Positions 59,211 through 64,000 of a stretch of 64,000 nt of DNA are shown piece by piece. The notes under the pieces were generated by a model, which ran no database searches, had not been told where the DNA came from, and worked only from the letters and a program-made list of their open reading frames with translations. Position 1 is the first letter of the stretch; each line of letters begins with the position of its first letter. The position numbers were made by a program, and so were the translations under genes. The stretch spans positions 4,092,001 to 4,156,000 of the forward strand of contig JAJFPB010000006.1 in assembly GCA_020881915.1 (NCBI GenBank). The letters are read 5' to 3'. Source of the stretch: Paramyrothecium sp. XJ0827. Lineage: Eukaryota; Ascomycota; Sordariomycetes; Hypocreales; Stachybotryaceae.

Positions 59211-59736
59211 CTATAGCCTCAAAGCTGCTAATACCAATAAAAACAACATTCCAAGTCCTGCTGTACTCGGCAGCCGTGTCGACGGAACACCAGCTCCGTC
59301 TTGCGCGGCAACAATGACCGTTTCGTTGAGTGCATCTGGGTCAGCCCTGTCCAGACAATCTTTCCAGACTGTAGTAAGGCTCGCTTGTTCGAGAGCTTTT
59401 GCTGACTCCTTCATAAATGTTTCAGACAGTTCGCACCACAATACGCATTCGTCAGTGGCTGCTCTTTGTGGTCCGTCCGGCCCACAGCATTCCCGCATCG
59501 CTGGAAGTACTCGTTCATTGTATGGTAAAAGCCCATAGTTCCTGTCCTCAGGCAAGCCGATACCTGCGGCACTTGGTAGGGTGTTATTGGCGCAGGCCGA
59601 CATTCTTGGCTGAGTGTTATTGGGAATGAAGGTGTTGTAGTGCAGCTCTTGAGGCCCAGGGAGGTGAATTATAGGCGTATCACTCGTAACGAAAGCAATA
59701 CGGCTAGTCGGCGTATCGAGATGCGATTCCTCGCAG
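59211..59736 (-). CDS. small Cys-rich GPI-type secreted protein (5' end not found)
   Basis: The open frame runs from an apparent splice acceptor at 59737-59739 (CGTAAG on the minus strand) to the stop at 59211. The readable part has about 175 residues. It holds seven cysteines (CEESHLD, MSACANN, RECCGPDG, CVLWCEL, WKDCL) and ends in a hydrophobic tail (GLGMLFLLVLAALRL) after Ser/Thr/Pro/Ala residues, as in GPI-anchored wall or surface proteins. ATG 59603 lies within the frame but gives no signal peptide, so an upstream exon with the signal peptide is expected. I could not identify it with confidence. No function assigned. Confidence 0.5.
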
Positions 59737-60605
59737 CTTACGTTGGTAGGTTAGGAAAGAGGAATACCGAAGAAACATGTTGAAGCACTGGGTCAAGGCT
59801 TTAAGACTTTCCAGGAATTGTGCGAAATGACAATTGCGTCACTGAAGCCGGGGTTGTTCTATTTGTTGGGGTACGGGAAGGATCAACAGCGCGTTTTCCA
59901 TGGGAACGCAGGGATCTCAGCCAGCACCCTAAAATACAACTGGAAAATGATCATCTGCTTCGCCCCATCCTTCTTGGGGGCGGAAGTAGCACCAAATGCT
60001 GGGGCCTGTTCTCTCGCCCACTGCCAAGTTGTGAGCAGAGCACAACACTCAAAAATATCGGATGGAATTTCTGAACTGAATAGCTTCGACACCATTTGGT
60101 CACAATGGACCGACCCTAGAGCAGCATGAGCCAGGCTTATGCTCTAATTTTTTCAAAGTTATGTTAGAAAGGGATGCTCAAGCACACAGACGGGAATGAA
60201 AGTGAGAATTGACGGGCATGCACAGACAAGAAGATAGCATTGTGCTTGATTACAGACTACCTTTTGAACAAGAGTACATAAATTTGTTTTCAAGGTGTAA
60301 TAAGTGCTTGAATCAGATCCTGATAGAATCCCTAAGCTTTTGTGGCTGGTACTCAGGGCCACATAATATCTTGAGACATTCTAGAAGAGTGGCCGGAGAA
60401 GGCTGGTCTCCTCAGTTACGAGGGCGGAATTGGGCAATGCCTTAAGTAAAGTACAAGATGCTCAACACAAATAGAGCGAGTGCCTGCTCGCTGCGTCACT
60501 ATGTGAGAGAGCTCATCAGCGGAGCAGTGCCTATGCTTATTTGAAGCTCACACTTTACGGGCAACTGTCCATCGCCTTATTCCCTGTGTAGTAGCCTACC
60601 TCTCT
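59737..60605. other. intergenic
   Basis: About 870 bp between the secreted protein and the HET gene 3' end. It should contain the missing first exon of the secreted protein. No other gene recognised. Confidence 0.4.
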
Positions 60606-62609
60606 TTAGCGAATTTCAAATCTCCTAATGTCGTCAAGGTCGAGTCCCACACTATGCCCACCCATCAGTCCATGCAAGTACATTGCACCCACCCAGCTAA
60701 AATGCCCTCCTTCCGGCCTAAGGCAGATGGGGGTTGAGCAGCGGGAAATGAGAACTGCAACATCACCGACTCGCGCATTCTCCGGGGCTATGCCGATTCG
60801 TCCGTCCTTGAGAATCACAAACGTCCTGGATGCTAGGTAGCGTAGAGCCTGCCGCCTGTACGCTGATGCAGGCCTCATGATACTCGCAGGGCCCGTGTCA
60901 AATGCTTCAATCCATCCGCCTCCTTCCCTGAGCATGCAAGTCCTTCCGGAGCCTGGAGATGTCCCCATCCAATTGTCGAATTGGCGTACCAACTCCTCAG
61001 GGTCGTAGGGCGCGGTTTGCTGTTCGGTCATGTAATCGGTGTCAGACTCTCGAATAATTGTGTCAGCTATGAGGGTACGAGCAAATGCCTCTTTCTTGCT
61101 GCACATCCCAAAGTACGGCTCCGGGATAGCCGAGTCCTCCTCATCAATCTTCTGATACCATTCATGTACGCACTGTGGAGGACTCCAGGAGTTCCACTCA
61201 TCCGACACTCCGGGTTGGGGCTCAAAGGCTGCAGCAAATGCAACGTCGGTGATGAAGAATCCTGAGATCGTGAGAATCCGCAAGTTGGGAGATACGTCCA
61301 GATCCCAGGGAATTGAATTCGATGCTCTCCCCTCGAGCCTCGGCCGGGGTTTCTTTGCCCTTCGCTCCATGTCCCAGGCCGGCGTCCACGAAGGCAGATC
61401 TGCCGAACGGTGGAGCTGCTCGCCGAGCTGGAGGATGTCGAGTGACTCGTGCCGTCGAATTAGATGAGTAGTAGCCTTGCAAAACACCGTGGCTTTGTCC
61501 AAGGTATAATCAGGGACAAGCTCCTTGGCGTCTTCTTCGGACGCGAGTCCCAAAAGAGCGTAAAAGCGGTCTCTGGGATCTGTGGCAAGGACATGCAGAT
61601 ATGTGAGGAAAATGAGATCTTTTAGGTCCAGTTGTGCGCGGCCCTGCCAGGCTCCTCGGATCTGCGCCAGCATGACCAAGTTTTCGGATTCAGAGAGCTG
61701 GAGCATGTAGTGGAACATGCCACTCAGCAAGACGCCGCTTCGCAGGTACGATAGCGTGACGTTTACGAGGACCTCGAAGAACTCGAACTGTATCATCTGT
61801 TTGCCGCAAAAGACAATCGTCCTCTCGTTGACGGCAGCTTCCTGGATAATCCATGCGCGACACCACCATGGGGCTTTCATCAACTGTCGGAGGGTTTGGC
61901 CAATCTCGGCATTGAACATGCTCTCCCGCTCCTCGCGCTTGGAGAGGTCGATTGATGGAAGCCGTCGAAGCCATTCGAACGCGTTCTTCACTGCGTCCTG
62001 GCCACCCATGTACCAGTCGTCGAACTCTGGTCCGAGCCAGATCCACACGTCCACGGCCGTTACATAGATGTCTCGCATGCGCTGCACCTGGTGCGACTTC
62101 TCTATGTCATCTTTCTGATTGATGCAGAGAGCATCGACCCAAAGAACGATTGGCGCATCGGGCTGGCGGAAGCTGGTCAAGGCGGCGGCCAAGTTGCGGG
62201 TGACGGGCACGTCGTGGTTGTTGAGCTGTATGATGACTGGATCGGCGGGGTCGCCCCAGGTGTATGATAGGGCATGGAAAACGAGGTTGCCATGCAATTC
62301 CGTCTTGGCGAGGGTGCCTTCCAGCGGATCGTCGGGATTCCCAGGTCGGACGATGAGGACTCTAATCTCGCCCTTTGCAGGGTCAAGTGGTCCGTAGAAG
62401 TCCTTGTGGAGAAGGATGAAAGGACCCCCCTGCCCAACCCGCTGGAAGATGATTCCCCAGTCTTTACCGGGATCATACAACGGATCCACATCACTCCGGG
62501 CGGGCTGATCGCCTGAAGCGTCAGATTCTGCAGCGGAAACAGATGGGGAATGTGAAGCTACTTCAGATCCGTCACCGGCGACGTAGGGTCGTGTTGGACC
62601 GTTCGCCAT
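60606..62609 (-). CDS. HET-domain protein
   Basis: Second HET protein of the window, 667 aa, intronless, ATG 62609. An acidic, Ser-rich N-terminus of about 90 residues precedes the HET domain (about 95-270). It shows FHALSYTWGDP, LWVDALCINQKDDIEKSHQ, MRDIYVTAVDVWIWLG and APWWCRAWIIQEAAV. The C-terminal half has DPRDRFYALLGLASEEDAK, the usual segment after HET, and ends with the shared fungal tail VGDVAVLISRCSTPICLRP. It is only loosely like the protein at 12306. The N-terminal half is GC-rich with long runs of codons ending in C or G, unlike the neighbouring spacer. Confidence 0.9.
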   Translation of the reverse strand: MANGPTRPYVAGDGSEVASHSPSVSAAESDASGDQPARSDVDPLYDPGKDWGIIFQRVGQGGPFILLHKDFYGPLDPAKGEIRVLIVRPGNPDDPLEGTLAKTELHGNLVFHALSYTWGDPADPVIIQLNNHDVPVTRNLAAALTSFRQPDAPIVLWVDALCINQKDDIEKSHQVQRMRDIYVTAVDVWIWLGPEFDDWYMGGQDAVKNAFEWLRRLPSIDLSKREERESMFNAEIGQTLRQLMKAPWWCRAWIIQEAAVNERTIVFCGKQMIQFEFFEVLVNVTLSYLRSGVLLSGMFHYMLQLSESENLVMLAQIRGAWQGRAQLDLKDLIFLTYLHVLATDPRDRFYALLGLASEEDAKELVPDYTLDKATVFCKATTHLIRRHESLDILQLGEQLHRSADLPSWTPAWDMERRAKKPRPRLEGRASNSIPWDLDVSPNLRILTISGFFITDVAFAAAFEPQPGVSDEWNSWSPPQCVHEWYQKIDEEDSAIPEPYFGMCSKKEAFARTLIADTIIRESDTDYMTEQQTAPYDPEELVRQFDNWMGTSPGSGRTCMLREGGGWIEAFDTGPASIMRPASAYRRQALRYLASRTFVILKDGRIGIAPENARVGDVAVLISRCSTPICLRPEGGHFSWVGAMYLHGLMGGHSVGLDLDDIRRFEIR

Positions 62610-63361
62610 GATCGTTTATCTGCACAGTCGACGAATTTCAGGATTGTAGAAGGGGGATTGTGCACCATGGCGACATGAAGCAAGGAAAGATGACTTTATC
62701 AGTCGGAGCGGGTGCGTGCGGCTGAATTTGCACAAGTCACCGAACCAGCAGGGTGAGGGACATTTTAACTGAATGCCAGGTTCAAGCTAAGTCAACCTCC
62801 TATAGTAACATTCTTGCCAATCTTTCCTTACAGTATACTGACAGTACCTTGCGAGTACCAGTGACCCCAGTGCACAGCCACAAAATCTCAGCAGCAGGTG
62901 TACAGAAAATGATCCTGCTACAAGTCAAGTAAAAGTTCACCGACACTCGATTCGCTTTCCAATATGGTACGATCACCCTTAGAAGAGTAAGTTTAGTTTA
63001 AATAGAACTAAGTGCCCTCCTCCGAAGCTGGCCCTATCAGGCATTCTTGAATGCTATGTTGAGCACTGATAATGCAACGGAAATGCGCCTTGCTCTAGCT
63101 ACCCTACAGGCTGCTCTTGGACATTCAGCCGAGGGTCTGTTAAAATCCTGTGTATAAGTAAGAAAGCCTAGCTTCCCCATTAGCAAGTCAAGCGTGGAAT
63201 TCACATTTTCTTTTCATCAAGTTTAAGCTTCTTCTGAGACCGAATGATTAAATGCTATCTGACTTTTGCATTACTGAAGTGCGGTGCAGTGCATTTGTCT
63301 AAATTTCAACAACTTCCTCAAGGTCAACTAAAGTCATATGAAGGACATAAGGTAGCCTCTC
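62610..63361. other. intergenic
   Basis: About 750 bp between the HET gene start and the C2H2 gene end. No gene or repeat recognised. Confidence 0.5.
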
Positions 63362-64000
63362 TTATTCTCGCCCTCGTAAGTCTTCTTCGGTCATACACTC
63401 GTTCTCTAGTACATTGGTCCACTTTCCAGAAACTCCAGCATGAAAATGCTTCAAGTGCTGCCTGAAATGGTCTGCCCGATAGAACCGCTTCTGTGCGTTG
63501 CACTCGCTAAGCTTATGAACAGTTTGCAGGTGATCTTTTCGTTGTTCCCAGTCGAGGTCAGTTGCATACTTTCCATGGAGATTATCTAACCACCCTGATC
63601 GAGGAAACGACTCTCCACAGTAGCCACAATTGTCCTCCTCGCCGGGTTGAGTCGTTGACTCGGCAAAGGCACGATCGTAGCCTGAGAGCATCGAACACGA
63701 CCAGCTGTGGCGTCGTTCGTGTATCGACCTGTTATGACGTTCCGCCTCGTTTTTATTCTTGAACCATAAACCACAAAATGAGCAATTATATGGCCTCTCG
63801 GCTTCATGTGCCCTATCAGTTTCATAATTTCAGCTTCACGGTGAGATGTTGGATGAAGGGATGCATTACTTGCCTCAAAGATTCCAAATCCTCGAACTTC
63901 TTGGGCTTTTTCGGACAACACTTGCACATGAAGAGTTCGTCTCTAAAAGCTGTGATCGATGCTCTAGTTACTTCATCGGAGCGACGTGAGCGTCGTCGCA
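63362..64000 (-). CDS. C2H2 zinc-finger protein, 5' end beyond the window
   Basis: Partial fungal C2H2 zinc-finger protein running off the right edge. The last exon starts near 63817 and ends at 63362; the preceding exon, from about 63888 upward, gives CKCCPKKPKKFEDLESLR. The intron between has donor GCAAGT and acceptor TGATAG, and its removal yields SLRAHEAERPYNC. Finger-like units are then PYNCSFCGLWFKNKNEAERH with HNRSIH, NCGYCGESFPRSGWLDNL with HLQTVH, and CNAQKRFYRADHFRQHLKHF. The ending GKWTNVLENEC is typical of this fungal family. The gene is probably nuclear and DNA-binding; targets are unknown. Confidence 0.75.

Noticed and set aside
1..64000. CRISPR arrays, rRNA or prophage
   Set aside because: No regularly spaced repeats or RNA operon sequence seen; the window is eukaryotic nuclear DNA.

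Overview
The window is nuclear DNA of a filamentous ascomycete (Pezizomycotina). The signs are many 47-66 bp GT-AG introns, Zn2Cys6 regulators, a fungal highly reducing polyketide synthase, a fungal rhodopsin-like membrane protein, HET and Het-C genes, and a fungal-type bZIP. Genus cannot be told from the sequence alone. Exon models were assembled by hand from splice sites and reading frame. Several close exactly on codon count (PKS 2510 aa, MFS 532 aa, amidase 599 aa, alpha-oxoamine synthase 464 aa, regulator at 36936 681 aa), which supports them.

Positions 1-42660 look like a secondary-metabolite gene cluster. From left to right: an MFS exporter, a Zn2Cys6 regulator whose frame is disturbed near its middle, a PAP2 lipid-phosphate phosphatase, an acetolactate-synthase-like thiamine-diphosphate enzyme, an alpha-acetolactate decarboxylase (divergent from the previous gene), a BAHD-like acyltransferase, a HET-domain gene, an HR-PKS (KS-AT-DH-degenerate MT-ER-KR-ACP, no release domain), a seven-helix rhodopsin-like protein, a free-standing PLP alpha-oxoamine synthase, an SDR, a membrane-anchored amidase, an ABCB-type full transporter with a disturbed frame, and two further Zn2Cys6 regulators.

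A working model, which is inference: the PKS makes a reduced acyl chain on its ACP; the alpha-oxoamine synthase releases it by decarboxylative condensation with an amino acid, as in sphinganine-analogue and some indolizidine-type fungal pathways; the SDR reduces a ketone; and the acyltransferase and amidase adjust acylation. The ThDP enzyme and the decarboxylase would form a separate acyloin (acetoin-type) module, which I do not know from any described cluster of this kind. The phosphatase, amidase and two exporters could tailor the product or protect the producer.

Positions 42661-64000 are a looser mix: a secreted ThuA-like protein, a short inverted-repeat element, a Het-C protein, a single-pass cell-surface protein, a CAD-type zinc alcohol dehydrogenase, a cupin gene broken by an in-frame stop, a bZIP regulator, a second alcohol dehydrogenase without the structural-zinc loop, a small cysteine-rich GPI-type protein, a second HET protein, and a C2H2 zinc-finger gene that runs off the right edge. 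No rRNA, convincing tRNA or CRISPR was seen.
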